Notes under the pieces: model-generated
What the model saw: only the letters and a program-made list of their open reading frames with translations
Databases searched by the model: none
What the model was told of the DNA's origin: nothing
Made by a program: the position numbers and the translations under genes
Origin: Pseudomonas sp. RSB 5.4
GTDB lineage: Bacteria; Pseudomonadota; Gammaproteobacteria; Pseudomonadales; Pseudomonadaceae
NCBI RefSeq assembly: GCF_037126175.1
Contig: NZ_CP146986.1
Location: 3,686,501 to 3,750,500 of the forward strand
Length of the DNA: 64,000 bases
Direction of reading: 5' to 3'
Shown: in pieces, positions 43,062 to 52,137 of the stretch
Numbering within the stretch: the stretch's first letter is position 1
Layout: each line of letters begins with the position of its first letter

Positions 43062-43140
43062 CCTTCGCGAGCAAGCCCGCTCCCACAGGAGATCTCCATT
43101 TCAATGAAGGCCCATGTGGGAGCGGGCTTGCTCGCGAAGG
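43062..43140. repeat. paired REP element, class A
   Basis: Inverted CTTCGCGAGCAAGCCCGCTC arms around about 30 bp, between convergent flavoprotein and RNA helicase genes. Confidence 0.8.
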
Positions 43141-43164
43141 CGTCCTTACAGACACCCCATCAGA

Positions 43165-44502
43165 TCAAGGCTTGCGCTTACGCGGCCCGGTATTGAACAC
43201 CGGCACTTTACGCACAGGCTTGATCGACGGCTCCGGCGCCTGGGTGTCGCCACTGTCGACCCACTTGCCCAGATTGCGCTTGCCACCGCCGCCGGATGCT
43301 TTCGGCTTTTTCGGTTTCTTCGGCTTCTTGATCACCTGACCGCTGGCATCGGTATCCGGCACGCGGTGCTCGGGTTCGAAGTCCGGCTCGTTCTGGCGCT
43401 TCAAGGTCTGACGCGTGAGCATCTCGATCGCCGAAAGCATGTTCACTTCATCCGCGCACACCAGCGAAATCGCCTCGCCCGTCGCGCCCGCACGGCCAGT
43501 ACGACCGATGCGGTGAATGTAATCCTCGGCGACGATCGGCAGGTCAAAGTTGACTACCAGCGGCAAATCTTCGATATCCAGACCACGGGCGGCGACGTCG
43601 GTCGCCACCAGAATCTGCACTTCACTGAGCTTGAAACGATCCAGCGCACGCTGGCGGGTCGCCTGCGGTTTGTCGCCATGGATGCCGTCGGCGTTGATGC
43701 CCAGGCCCTGGAGTTTTTCCACCAGCGCATCCACACCGTTACGGGTCTTGGCGAACACCAGCACCTGCTTCCACTTGTTCTTGCGCATCAGGTGCACGAA
43801 CAGTTCCGGCTTGCGCTTCTTGTCCACCGTCACCACCCACTGCTTGACAGTGTTGGCCGCGACGTTGCGCGGGCTGACTTCGATGCTCAGCGGATCGTTG
43901 AGCATCTGCCCGGCGAGCAGGCGGATGTCATCGGAGAAGGTCGCAGAGAACAGCAGCGTCTGGCGCTTCTTCGGCAGCATGCGGTAAATGTTCGCCAGTT
44001 CTTCGGAGAAGCCCAGGTCGAGCATGCGGTCGGCTTCATCCAGCACCAGGGTTTGCAACTGATCGAGTTTCAACGCGTTCTGGCGGAACAGGTCGATCAG
44101 GCGACCAGGCGTGGCGACCAGCACATCAACGCCGCCGCGCAGCTTCATCATCTGCGGGTTGATGCTGACGCCGCCGTACACCGCATACGTGCGCAATGGC
44201 AGGTTTTCAGCGTATTGGCGCACCGACTCATGAACCTGCTCGGCCAGCTCGCGGGTCGGCACCAAAATCAGCGCACGCGCCGAATTGGCGGCCACTTTCG
44301 GCCCTTCCATGGCCAGCAACTGCAGCAGCGGCAAGGCGAAACCGGCGGTCTTGCCGGTGCCGGTCTGGGCCGCAGCCATCAGGTCGCGACCGGCCAGAAC
44401 GGCCGGAATGGCTTGCGCCTGGACCGGCGTTGGAGTCTGGTAGCCGAGCTTCTCGAGGGAGCGCAGCAAGGGTTCGATCAGGCCAAGGGTGGCGAAAGTC
44501 AT
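43165..44502 (-). CDS. rhlE: DEAD-box RNA helicase, RhlE family
   Basis: A 445-residue ATP-dependent RNA helicase. Motifs in order: Q-motif ([14 protein letters not shown]), AQTGTGKT (motif I), PTRELAEQ (Ia), [16 protein letters not shown] (II), SATFS (III), [15 protein letters not shown], and [10 protein letters not shown] (VI). The tail is basic and Lys/Gly/Pro-rich ([18 protein letters not shown]), which helps RNA binding. ATG 44502 matches the RhlE start (MTFATLGL). A role in ribosome assembly or mRNA decay is inferred from the family. Confidence 0.92.
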   Translation of the reverse strand: MTFATLGLIEPLLRSLEKLGYQTPTPVQAQAIPAVLAGRDLMAAAQTGTGKTAGFALPLLQLLAMEGPKVAANSARALILVPTRELAEQVHESVRQYAENLPLRTYAVYGGVSINPQMMKLRGGVDVLVATPGRLIDLFRQNALKLDQLQTLVLDEADRMLDLGFSEELANIYRMLPKKRQTLLFSATFSDDIRLLAGQMLNDPLSIEVSPRNVAANTVKQWVVTVDKKRKPELFVHLMRKNKWKQVLVFAKTRNGVDALVEKLQGLGINADGIHGDKPQATRQRALDRFKLSEVQILVATDVAARGLDIEDLPLVVNFDLPIVAEDYIHRIGRTGRAGATGEAISLVCADEVNMLSAIEMLTRQTLKRQNEPDFEPEHRVPDTDASGQVIKKPKKPKKPKASGGGGKRNLGKWVDSGDTQAPEPSIKPVRKVPVFNTGPRKRKP

Positions 44503-44567
44503 GGGAGTACCGTAGGAAAAATCAGCGCGGTTGCGCAAAACAAGGGTGCAATGGCGCGCAGTTTACC

Positions 44568-45509
44568 CTAATTCACACGTTGCTCTGCTGGAATGGCGGT
44601 CTTCGGCGTCTCCACGACGAGCGGCTGCGCCGGGCGCCGCCACTGCGGCAGACCGATCAGCACCACCGCGCTGATGATCACCAGCATCGCTAGCGCCTCT
44701 TCCATGCCAATGCTCTCGCCAACAAACACGATCCCCAGCAACACCGCCACCGCCGGGTTGACGTAGGCATAACTGGTGGCCGCTGCCGGACGCACGTGCT
44801 TGAGCAGATACATGTAGGAATTGAAGGCGATGATCGAGCCGAAGAAAATCAGATAACCCAAGGCCAGCCAGCCTTCCACCGGCGGCAAGGCTTGCAGGTG
44901 TTCGCCGCTGACCGCGCTGCCGATCAACAGCACCACGCCACCCACCAGCATCTCCACCGCGCTGGCCATCGCCCCTTGCGGCAACGGCAGGTGCTTGCTC
45001 CACACCGAACCGAACGCCCAGGTTGCCGCCGCAAAAATCAGCAGCGCCGCGCCCATCGGGCTCGATTGCAGGTTGGAACCCATGTTGAGCATGGCGATGC
45101 CGATAATCCCCAACGCCACCCCGGCCCACTCCAGACGAGTATTGCGGGCGCCCCAGAAATAGCCGCAGAGCAAGGTGAACAACGGCACCGTCGCCACCGC
45201 CAACGCGGCCACGCCGGACGCCACGCCGCTGTGCTCGGCGACACTGACCGCGCCGTTACCGAAACTGAGCAGCAAAATCCCGATGATCCCCGCCGCTTTC
45301 CACTGCGCCCAGGTCGGCGCCGGCGCCCCGCGCCAGCGCAGGAAGGCATACATCAGGCTGCCGGCAATCACGAAGCGCACGCCGCCGAGCATCAGTGGCG
45401 GCCAGTATTCGACGCCGATACGGATCACCAGATAGGTCGATCCCCAAATCACGTACAGCGCGAAAAACGCGGCGATCAGCGGCAGAGAAAAACGGCGCAA
45501 GGCAGGCAT
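44568..45509 (-). CDS. yedA: DMT/EamA exporter, YedA-like
   Basis: A 313-residue transporter with ten helices and duplicate EamA halves. FFALYVIWGSTYLVIRIGVE is typical of YedA-type exporters, and PAAATSYAYVNPAVAVLLG closes the second half. It is divergent from an Lrp-family gene 162 bp away, suggesting amino-acid-responsive control and possibly efflux of an amino acid or analogue. Confidence 0.85.
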   Translation of the reverse strand: MPALRRFSLPLIAAFFALYVIWGSTYLVIRIGVEYWPPLMLGGVRFVIAGSLMYAFLRWRGAPAPTWAQWKAAGIIGILLLSFGNGAVSVAEHSGVASGVAALAVATVPLFTLLCGYFWGARNTRLEWAGVALGIIGIAMLNMGSNLQSSPMGAALLIFAAATWAFGSVWSKHLPLPQGAMASAVEMLVGGVVLLIGSAVSGEHLQALPPVEGWLALGYLIFFGSIIAFNSYMYLLKHVRPAAATSYAYVNPAVAVLLGIVFVGESIGMEEALAMLVIISAVVLIGLPQWRRPAQPLVVETPKTAIPAEQRVN

Positions 45510-45671
45510 GGGCAGCTCGACAGTCAGAGGCAGGGTCCGAATATTCTAGAAAGGCCCGTGGGCAAAAATAAGTTACAAAACCTGTTTATCGCGCCGGTAA
45601 ACTTTTGAAACAACGGAGATCGACGGGATTAACCGCGATTTCGAAAGTCTGGCAATTTCAGGAGTCCGGCC

Positions 45672-46124
45672 TTGGACAAATACGACCGCATGCTGCTCAG
45701 CGCCCTGTTGGAAAACGGTCGCGCGTCCTACGCCGATCTGGCGCGCAAGGTGAACCTGTCTGCCCCGGCGGTGGCCGAACGCGTCGCCAAACTTGAAGCA
45801 GCCGGGGTGATCACCGGGTATCAGGCAAACATCGACCTGTCGAAAATCGGCTTGCCGATCCAGTGCATGATCGAACTGCGCCTGCACCAGAATGGCAGTC
45901 AGAAGGTGTATGACGAACTGGTGAAAATCCCGCAACTGACCGAATGCTTTCGAGTGACCGGCGATCCGTGCGTGATGATGAAGGGCGCGGTGGGCTCGAT
46001 GCCGGAACTGGAAGAGTTGATCAATCGCGTGGCGAAGTTCGGCTTCAGCAAGACCTCGATTGTGTTGTCGAGCGCGATCGAGAAGCGCGTGCCGTTGAGC
46101 CATATCGAAGGCAACGGCAAGTAA
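45672..46124 (+). CDS. Lrp/AsnC-family transcriptional regulator
   Basis: A 150-residue regulator with N-terminal HTH (LLSALLENGRASYADLARKV, about residues 8-27, and APAVAERVAKLEAAGVI) and a C-terminal RAM effector domain (VTGDPCVMMKGAVGSMPELEELI). The TTG start at 45672 is supported by AGGAG 7 bp upstream. It probably controls the divergent YedA-like exporter. Confidence 0.9.
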   Translation: MDKYDRMLLSALLENGRASYADLARKVNLSAPAVAERVAKLEAAGVITGYQANIDLSKIGLPIQCMIELRLHQNGSQKVYDELVKIPQLTECFRVTGDPCVMMKGAVGSMPELEELINRVAKFGFSKTSIVLSSAIEKRVPLSHIEGNGK

Positions 46125-46146
46125 TCAGCAACTCAGAGGATCCAAA

Positions 46147-46237
46147 TGTGGGAGCGGGCTTGCTCGCGAATGCGGTGTGTCAGACAACATTTTTGTCGAA
46201 TGACACACCGCATTCGCGAGCAAGCCCGCTCCCACAG
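46147..46237. repeat. paired REP element, class A
   Basis: GGAGCGGGCTTGCTCGCGAA and its complement, with an inner GCGGTGTGTCAG/TGACACACCGC stem, so the whole 91 bp folds into one long hairpin between convergent genes. Confidence 0.85.
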
Positions 46238-46259
46238 GGGATTTTTGGTGACTTCGGAA

Positions 46260-46865
46260 TCAGCGGTAGCGCTGTAGATGCTCGCTGACTTTCGCGGCGG
46301 GGACTTTCTGCAGTTTGCACAGCAGGTCGTGGTTCAGCTCACGCACCCCATGCTTGTGCCGCAGTTCCTCCGCCAGATGCGCCATCAGGTTGGCCGCCAT
46401 CTCGGCATCTGCCATCGCCCTGTGCGCCTGGCCGGTGTGCGGCAGGCGGGCGAAGGTGGTCAGGGTGCCGAGCTTGTGATTCGGTGCCGCCGGCATCAGG
46501 CGTCGGGCCAGCAGCAGTGAGCAGGCGAAGTTCTGCAGGCGAGTGCGCTTGATCCGCCCCAGTTCGAAGTCCCAGAACTTCTGGTCGAATGACGCGTTGT
46601 GCGCCACCAGTGGCGTGCAGCCGACGAATTCGTTGACCTCTTCCATCACCCGCTCTGCCGGCGGCGCACTGCGCAGCATCGCGTTGCTGATGCCGGTCAG
46701 TTGTTCGATGAACGCGGGGACGCGCACGCCAGCGTTCATCAGGCTCTGGTAACGCTCGACGATGCGCCCGTTCTCCAGCATGACCACGGCGATTTCCGTG
46801 GCGCGACAGCTGCTGTTCGGCGACAGGCCGGTGGTTTCAAAGTCGATGACTGCAATGCGTTCCAA
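46260..46865 (-). CDS. DnaQ-like 3'-5' exonuclease (DEDDh)
   Basis: A 201-residue exonuclease. ExoI AVIDFETTG (acidic pair D and E near residues 7-9), ExoII LVAHNASFDQKF, and ExoIII HRAMADAEMA with the DEDDh-type His are all present. No polymerase domain, so it is a stand-alone repair or RNA-processing exonuclease. I favour the TTG at 46865 (protein starting MERIAVIDFETTG); a TTG at 46886 would add seven residues. It lies 41 bp after the NYN-domain gene on the same strand. Confidence 0.86.
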   Translation of the reverse strand: MERIAVIDFETTGLSPNSSCRATEIAVVMLENGRIVERYQSLMNAGVRVPAFIEQLTGISNAMLRSAPPAERVMEEVNEFVGCTPLVAHNASFDQKFWDFELGRIKRTRLQNFACSLLLARRLMPAAPNHKLGTLTTFARLPHTGQAHRAMADAEMAANLMAHLAEELRHKHGVRELNHDLLCKLQKVPAAKVSEHLQRYR

Positions 46866-46906
46866 ACCGGGTTCAACTCCGTCCAAATCAATTCTTCAAT
46901 AACTGC

Positions 46907-47386
46907 TCAATTTTTGAGCAACAACGCGCCTTCGATCGGCACATAACGGCTGGCGGCGCGGATCAGCGAGTTGGCGGTCAGGCCCGGCACACCGTAGGCC
47001 ACTGCCTGCACGCCGTGCTTGTTGATGATGCGTTCGAGCAGCATGTCGAAGTCGCCGTCACCGGAGGCCAGGACGATTTCGTCGACATGGTCGGCGGCGT
47101 CCATGATGTCGAGGGTGATGCCCACGTCCCAGTCACCCTTGGCCGAACCGTCGCTGCGTTGGATGTAGGGTTTGAGCTTCACGGTGAAACCGAGGTTGCG
47201 CAGGATCTGCTGGAACTGCTGCTGCTTGCTGTCGCCACGGTCGATCGCGTACGCGTAGGCCTCGACGATCTGCCCGTCCTTGCTGATGTCAGCCCACAGC
47301 GCGGCGTAGTTGAAATGGCAACCATAGGCCTGACGCACGGTGTAGTAGAGGTTCTGCACATCGGCGAACACTGCGATTTTTTTCAC
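46907..47386 (-). CDS. NYN-domain (LabA/DUF88-type) predicted ribonuclease
   Basis: A 159-residue PIN-like protein. The acidic residues of the NYN fold appear in IAVFADVQNLYY (D and N), GDWDVGITLDIMDAA, and LASGDGDFDMLLERI. The GTG at 47386 with AGGA upstream gives the usual start MKKIAVFADVQN. It precedes a DEDDh exonuclease on the same strand, hinting at an endo- plus exonuclease pair acting on RNA. No target is known. Confidence 0.86.
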   Translation of the reverse strand: MKKIAVFADVQNLYYTVRQAYGCHFNYAALWADISKDGQIVEAYAYAIDRGDSKQQQFQQILRNLGFTVKLKPYIQRSDGSAKGDWDVGITLDIMDAADHVDEIVLASGDGDFDMLLERIINKHGVQAVAYGVPGLTANSLIRAASRYVPIEGALLLKN

Positions 47387-47470
47387 CGGAATTCCTGTGA
47401 GCGCATAGCGCACGAAGCGGAATCAGGCACCAGGCCCGAAAAAGGCGCTCAGTATGCCAGTAAAAAGCAG

Positions 47471-47572
47471 TGTGGCGAGGGAGCTTGCTCCCGCCGGACT
47501 GCGCAGCAGGCCCTTCTTTTTTAAAAGAAAGGGCCGCTGCGCGCCCCAGCGGGAGCAAGCTCCCTCGCCACA
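47471..47572. repeat. paired REP-like element, class C, long hairpin
   Basis: Arms GTGGCGAGGGAGCTTGCTCC and its complement. Inside, GCAGGCCCTTCTTTT pairs almost fully with AAAAGAAAGGGCCGC, so the full 102 bp can fold into one extended stem. It lies upstream of the NYN gene start and downstream of the DUF2076 stop, both on the minus strand, and could end the DUF2076 transcript. Confidence 0.8.
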
Positions 47573-47603
47573 GAAACGGTGTTGCCTGGTGCCTGACCGT
47601 TAG

Positions 47604-48362
47604 TCAGACGAACGAATCGTCGTCATCGAAGAACGACGAGTTGTCATCGCTGTAGTCGGTGTCAGTGAATCCGCCTTGGTCATTGCCAGAGAAACCGTTA
47701 TCGGCCACACGCTGGTCATTGCCCCAGTCGTTACCGCTCTGGTCGGCCACTTGCGCCGGCTCTTCCTTGATCACCTCCACGATTTCTTCGGGCTGCTGGT
47801 TGTGATGGAACAGACTGCTGATGCCCTGCGCCAGCATCACGCCACCGGCCACGCCAGCGGCGGTTTTCAGGGCGCCGCCGAGGAAACTGCTGCCCGCTGC
47901 CGGGGCTGCCTGCTGTGCGTAGTTAGGCGGTGGCGCGGCATAGTTCTGTTGTGGCGGCGGCGCACCAAAATTCTGCTGTGGTGCCGGTTCACGCCAGCCG
48001 CCGGTGGAAGCCGGAGCGCTCTGGGTCGGTGCCGGACGCGAGCTGCCGCCGCCGAAGATGCTCGACAGGAAACCACCGCCGCCGCTTGGCGCCGGGGCCG
48101 CGCTCTGGGACTTGGCCGCTTGCAGTTCAGCCTGCAATTGCTGGACTTGCTGGGTGAGCTGCTTGTTCTGTTCGTCGAGGCTCTTGATGGCCGCCTCTTG
48201 CACCAGAATCGCCTGGGTCATGAAATAACCTGCCGCCGGCTGGCGGGTCAGGTGTTCCTTGATCCGCGCCTCGGCCTGGGCGTCGCGCGGGGCTGCCTCC
48301 GTTTCGGCCTGTTGCAGCCGGGAAAACAGTCCATCGATCAGGGTTTGCTCTTCGCTGTTCAT
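47604..48362 (-). CDS. DUF2076 domain-containing protein
   Basis: A 252-residue protein of unknown function. The N-terminal half is helical with a coiled coil (EEQTLIDGLFSRLQQAE; SLDEQNKQLTQQVQQLQAEL, about residues 60-82). A Pro/Gln/Ala-rich linker follows (APPPQQNYAAPPPNYAQQ), then a glycine/alanine hydrophobic segment (FLGGALKTAAGVAGGVMLAQ) that resembles a membrane or oligomer-forming helix. The tail is strongly acidic (DDNSSFFDDDDSFV). This architecture is the DUF2076 family. Confidence 0.85.
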   Translation of the reverse strand: MNSEEQTLIDGLFSRLQQAETEAAPRDAQAEARIKEHLTRQPAAGYFMTQAILVQEAAIKSLDEQNKQLTQQVQQLQAELQAAKSQSAAPAPSGGGGFLSSIFGGGSSRPAPTQSAPASTGGWREPAPQQNFGAPPPQQNYAAPPPNYAQQAAPAAGSSFLGGALKTAAGVAGGVMLAQGISSLFHHNQQPEEIVEVIKEEPAQVADQSGNDWGNDQRVADNGFSGNDQGGFTDTDYSDDNSSFFDDDDSFV

Positions 48363-48540
48363 GGCGACCTCGTAGATTGCCGGGGATAACGTTGCCTGTG
48401 CCCACTGTGGACATGGCGCACTTCTGTAATGGAGGCAGTGACAGGATGTTTCAACGACCTTTACCGAATGTTTACGTTTGCGTCGGCCCGCCCATCATCG
48501 GTTAAAGTGAGCCACTGTTTTCGACCTGCGATACCGACTG

Positions 48541-49215
48541 ATGAATGCCTTCGATGTACTGCGCGACTCGCTGTATTTTTTCAAACGCCATCTGGCCAGC
48601 ATCGTGCAGTTGTGTCTGCCGTTGGTGATCTTCGAGGCCGCGCTGCAGCAAGTAGTGGATCACGCCACCGACCCCGACAGTTTTTCCGCCGCCAGCGTGG
48701 TCGTCGGCCTGCTGGTGTATCCGCTGTACACCGCGGCGCTGATCCTGTTCCTCGACGCCCGCACCCGTGGCGAAGCCCCGCGCACTCTCGACCTGCTGGC
48801 GATGTCCGCCCGCCTGTGGCCGCGCTTCGCCCTGCTCACGGCGCTCAATACGTTGCTGATCCTGCTGGGACTGTCGCTGTATTTCCTGCCGGGCCTGATG
48901 CTGATGGTGATGCTCGCGTTCGGTGAATACCTGCTGGTGCTGCGCGGCATGGGGCCGTTGCAGGCGATGAAGGAAAGCCTGCGCCTGACGCGCGGGCATT
49001 TCTGGCGCATCCTGATGTGCATTCTGTGTGTGATGGGGCCGTTGTGGCTGCTCAAGGGCGCGACGCTGGCGGTGTACCCCGATCCACAGAATCCGCTGAT
49101 CGCGGTCATGATCGACAGCGCACACAGCTTCCTGCAACTGTTCACCAGTGTGGTGCTGTTCCGCCTGTTCATGCTGATCAGCGAATTGCCTGACAAACGT
49201 AACGGCGCGGTCTGA
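48541..49215 (+). CDS. yciC: YciC-family inner membrane protein
   Basis: A 224-residue integral membrane protein with about six hydrophobic helices (for example IVQLCLPLVIFEAALQQVV; NTLLILLGLSLYFLPGLMLM) and the family motif GEYLLVLRGMGPLQAMKESLRLTRG, given here in sense only (residues about 121-145). The function is unknown. The promoter lies in the 178-bp gap shared with the divergent DUF2076 gene. Confidence 0.84.
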   Translation: MNAFDVLRDSLYFFKRHLASIVQLCLPLVIFEAALQQVVDHATDPDSFSAASVVVGLLVYPLYTAALILFLDARTRGEAPRTLDLLAMSARLWPRFALLTALNTLLILLGLSLYFLPGLMLMVMLAFGEYLLVLRGMGPLQAMKESLRLTRGHFWRILMCILCVMGPLWLLKGATLAVYPDPQNPLIAVMIDSAHSFLQLFTSVVLFRLFMLISELPDKRNGAV

Positions 49216-49289
49216 CCTCTTGGCCCTTGGGCCAAGCGTTCGCCGTCAGGTATGCTCGGAGCCATCTTTGTAACGCGATAAGCCGAGCC

Positions 49290-50369
49290 ATGCCCCGTCT
49301 ACTGCGCTACACCCTGTTGCTGATTGTGCTCGCCATCGTCCTGATCGGCGGGCTGATCTACAGCCTGACCTGGCGCCCCGGCGCCCGCGAAACCCTGCCG
49401 GTCAGCTGCATCGGTACGCCGCCGACCCTGGTGCCCGGACAAGCCCTGAAAGTCATGACCTGGAACGTGCAGTACCTGGCGGGCAAGCGCTACGTGTTCT
49501 GGAACGATCTGGCCCACGGCGACGATGAGTCGCCAACCCTGGAAGACATGGCTTTCAGCCTCGACGAAGTGGCACGGGTGATCCGCGACGAGCAGCCCGA
49601 CGTGGTTCTGATTCAGGAACTGGATGACGGCGCCAAGGCCAGCGATTACCAGAATCAGCTCAAGTTGCTGCAAGAACGGGTCACCGACCTTTACCCATGC
49701 AGCGCCCACGCCTTCGACTGGAAGGCCGATTTTGTCCCCGCCCCGCACATCTTCGGCAGCGTCGGCCGGCAACTGGCGACCCTGAGCCGTTATCGCATCG
49801 AACATGCCGAACGCCTGCAATTGCCGGTGCCCCCGGCGAATTTCATCTGGCGCCAGTTCGAACCCAAGGACGCCCTGCTCGCCACCAAACTGCCGCTGAG
49901 CGACGGCGGGCAACTGACGGTGTTCAACACCCATCTGGATCGCGCCAGCCAACCGGACGACACCTTGCGGGCGCAAGTGACGGCGGTGGCCAAAGTGCTC
50001 GACACATACGAAAGCCAGGGCCTGCCATGGCTGATCGGCGGTGACTTCAATCTGCTGCCGCTGGGCCAGTACCAACGCCTGCCCACTGATCAGCGCAAGC
50101 CCTACTCCGTGGACAGCGCGCTGCATCTGTTATGGGACAAGTACCCGATGATCCCGACCAACAACGAAGCCAGCGGCATCGACCGCGCCCACTGGCTGAC
50201 CCATTACCCCAACGACCCCGGCCTCGATGGCCCGGATCGCACGGTCGATTACCTGTTCTACAGCCCGAAGATCAAACGGATCGAGGCGATGGTGCGCCAG
50301 GACGATACGCTGCGCATCTCCGATCATTTGCCGGTGATTGCGCGGTTCCTGCTGCCCGCTGCTCCGTAG
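49290..50369 (+). CDS. endonuclease/exonuclease/phosphatase-family protein, membrane-anchored
   Basis: A 359-residue protein with one N-terminal hydrophobic helix (YTLLLIVLAIVLIGGLIYSL) that anchors or exports it, followed by an EEP domain. Metal and catalytic motifs: TWNVQYL (Asn), VVLIQELDD (Glu), FNTHLD (His), IGGDFNLLP (Asp, Asn) and the final SDHLPVIA (Asp-His). It could be a phosphodiesterase, sphingomyelinase-like enzyme or DNase outside the cytoplasm. It lies 74 bp after yciC on the same strand. Confidence 0.83.
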   Translation: MPRLLRYTLLLIVLAIVLIGGLIYSLTWRPGARETLPVSCIGTPPTLVPGQALKVMTWNVQYLAGKRYVFWNDLAHGDDESPTLEDMAFSLDEVARVIRDEQPDVVLIQELDDGAKASDYQNQLKLLQERVTDLYPCSAHAFDWKADFVPAPHIFGSVGRQLATLSRYRIEHAERLQLPVPPANFIWRQFEPKDALLATKLPLSDGGQLTVFNTHLDRASQPDDTLRAQVTAVAKVLDTYESQGLPWLIGGDFNLLPLGQYQRLPTDQRKPYSVDSALHLLWDKYPMIPTNNEASGIDRAHWLTHYPNDPGLDGPDRTVDYLFYSPKIKRIEAMVRQDDTLRISDHLPVIARFLLPAAP

Positions 50370-50387
50370 TCATACATACCTCATAAC

Positions 50388-50480
50388 CCTGTGGGAGCGG
50401 GCTTGCTCGCGAAAGCGGTGTGTCTTCAACGTTGATGGCGGCTGACACTACGCCTTCGCGAGCAAGCCCGCTCCTACAGG
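50388..50480. repeat. paired REP element, class A
   Basis: GGAGCGGGCTTGCTCGCGAA arm and inverted partner with inner GCGGTGTGTC/GACACTACGC segments, between convergent EEP and ABC genes. Confidence 0.82.
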
Positions 50481-50500
50481 GGAATATGCATGACTCCAGG

Positions 50501-51337
50501 TCAATGCACTTCCTCGAGGTCGTCATGCAGCAGCCCGAAGATCTCCCGCTTCATGTCGATAAACGCGCGCTCCATGACCATGTCCAGTGAGCGCGGGCGC
50601 TCGATCGGCACGTCGAGGATCTGCTTGATCCGCCCCGGCTTCGCGCCCATCACATAGACCCGATCGCCGAGCAGAATCGCCTCGTCGATATCGTGGGTGA
50701 CGAACAGCACGGTCTTTTTGCTGTTGCCCCAGACCCGCAGCAACAACTGCTGCATCTGCAAACGGGTCTGGCTGTCGAGTGCGCCGAACGGTTCGTCCAT
50801 CAGCAGGATCTGCGGATCATTGGCCAGCGCCCGGGCAATCGCCACGCGCTGCATCATCCCGCCCGACAGTTGCTTGGCGTAGCTGTCGGCGAAGCCACTG
50901 AGGCCGACCTCATTGACGTAATAATCGACAATCTCCTTGCGCCGCGCCGCCGGCATGCCGCGCCGCTTGAGGCCGAACTCGACGTTCTGCCGCACCGTCA
51001 GCCACGGAAACAGCGTGTAGCTCTGGAACACCATGCCGCGATCGGCACCGGGGCCTTGCACTTGCTGACCGCCGACGTAGATCTCGCCAGAAGTCGGCTC
51101 GGCGAGGCCGGCGGTCAGGTATAACAGGCTCGACTTGCCGCAGCCCGATGGCCCGACCAGCACGGCGAACTGCTGATCCGGCACGTCGAACGACACCTGT
51201 TCCAGTGCGGTAAACGTGCCGCCGTCGGGCTTTTTGTAGCGCAGGCTGACCTTGTCCACTTGCAAGCGCGGGGCGGCTTGCGGCGCGGCAGCACGCGGTT
51301 CGATGAAGCGATGATTGGCGGCGGTTACTGAGCCCAT
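50501..51337 (-). CDS. ABC transporter ATP-binding protein (NitT/TauT type)
   Basis: A 278-residue ATPase of the SsuB/TauB/NrtD group. Walker A GPSGCGKSS (about residues 63-71), Q-loop MVFQSYTLFPW, signature LSGGMMQRVAIARAL, Walker B ILLMDEPFGALD and H-loop VTHDIDEA are complete. It powers the permease encoded just upstream, with a 13-bp overlap. The substrate class (nitrate, sulfonate, taurine, thiamine-like) cannot be fixed from the ATPase. Confidence 0.92.
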   Translation of the reverse strand: MGSVTAANHRFIEPRAAAPQAAPRLQVDKVSLRYKKPDGGTFTALEQVSFDVPDQQFAVLVGPSGCGKSSLLYLTAGLAEPTSGEIYVGGQQVQGPGADRGMVFQSYTLFPWLTVRQNVEFGLKRRGMPAARRKEIVDYYVNEVGLSGFADSYAKQLSGGMMQRVAIARALANDPQILLMDEPFGALDSQTRLQMQQLLLRVWGNSKKTVLFVTHDIDEAILLGDRVYVMGAKPGRIKQILDVPIERPRSLDMVMERAFIDMKREIFGLLHDDLEEVH

Positions 51338-52128
51338 GCGGCAACCCTCAAGCGGAGAAAGCGGAACAGTTGATCGGTGACCAGACCCAGCAGGCCGATG
51401 ATCGCGATGGCGAGGAAAATCACGTCGACCTGAAAACCACGCATGGCTTTCAGACTCAAGTAACCGAGGCCACTCGACGCCGCGACCAGTTCGGCCACCA
51501 CCAGATAAGTCCAGGCCCAGCCCATGGTCACGCGCAAGGTGTCGAGCACGCCGGGCACCGAGGCCGGGGCGATCACATGCAGCACCGCATCGCGGCGATT
51601 GGAGCCGAGGGTGTAAGAGGCGTTGATCAGGTCCTTGGAAATCCCTTTGGACACGTCAGCGATCATCACCAGTTGCTGGAAGAACACGCCGAAGATGATC
51701 ACCGACACGCGCTGCTCCAGACCGATGCCGATCCACAAAATGAACAGCGGCACGAACGAGGTCACTGGCAGGTAGCGAATGAAATTGACCAGCGGTTCGA
51801 GGAACGCCTGGACGATGCGAAAGCTGCCCATTAACAACCCCAGCGGCACCGCCACCAGCGACGACACAATGAAGCCGACCACCACCACTTCGACACTGGC
51901 CCACACATGCGTGCCGAGAGTGCCGTCGCGGCTCAGGCGCACCGCCGCTTCGAGCACCGCGCCGGGCGTCGGCAAAAACATTCCCGGGACGATGCCGCCG
52001 TAGGACAACCCGGCCCACAGACCGACCAACAACACCCAGGCCAGACCGCTGGCACTCCACACCACTGGCACCGGCAATCCGGTCTTGGGCGTCAGGCAGC
52101 GGCTCAGCCATGATTTGCGCTTGAACAT
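51325..52128 (-). CDS. ABC transporter permease (NitT/TauT type)
   Basis: A 267-residue inner-membrane permease with about six helices. The BPD-type cytoplasmic loop is ASYTLGSNRRDAVLHVIAPASVPG (in part EAA-like), and ELVAASSGLGYL follows, both standard for SsuC/TauC relatives. AGGAGG 8 bp before the ATG. It lies 9 bp downstream of the binding-protein gene. Confidence 0.92.
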   Translation of the reverse strand: MFKRKSWLSRCLTPKTGLPVPVVWSASGLAWVLLVGLWAGLSYGGIVPGMFLPTPGAVLEAAVRLSRDGTLGTHVWASVEVVVVGFIVSSLVAVPLGLLMGSFRIVQAFLEPLVNFIRYLPVTSFVPLFILWIGIGLEQRVSVIIFGVFFQQLVMIADVSKGISKDLINASYTLGSNRRDAVLHVIAPASVPGVLDTLRVTMGWAWTYLVVAELVAASSGLGYLSLKAMRGFQVDVIFLAIAIIGLLGLVTDQLFRFLRLRVAAWAQ

Positions 52129-52137
52129 GCGGACCTC

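Noticed and set aside
43114..44571. 485-codon open frame opposite the RNA helicase gene
   Set aside because: Antisense to the helicase motifs of rhlE and starts within a REP doublet.
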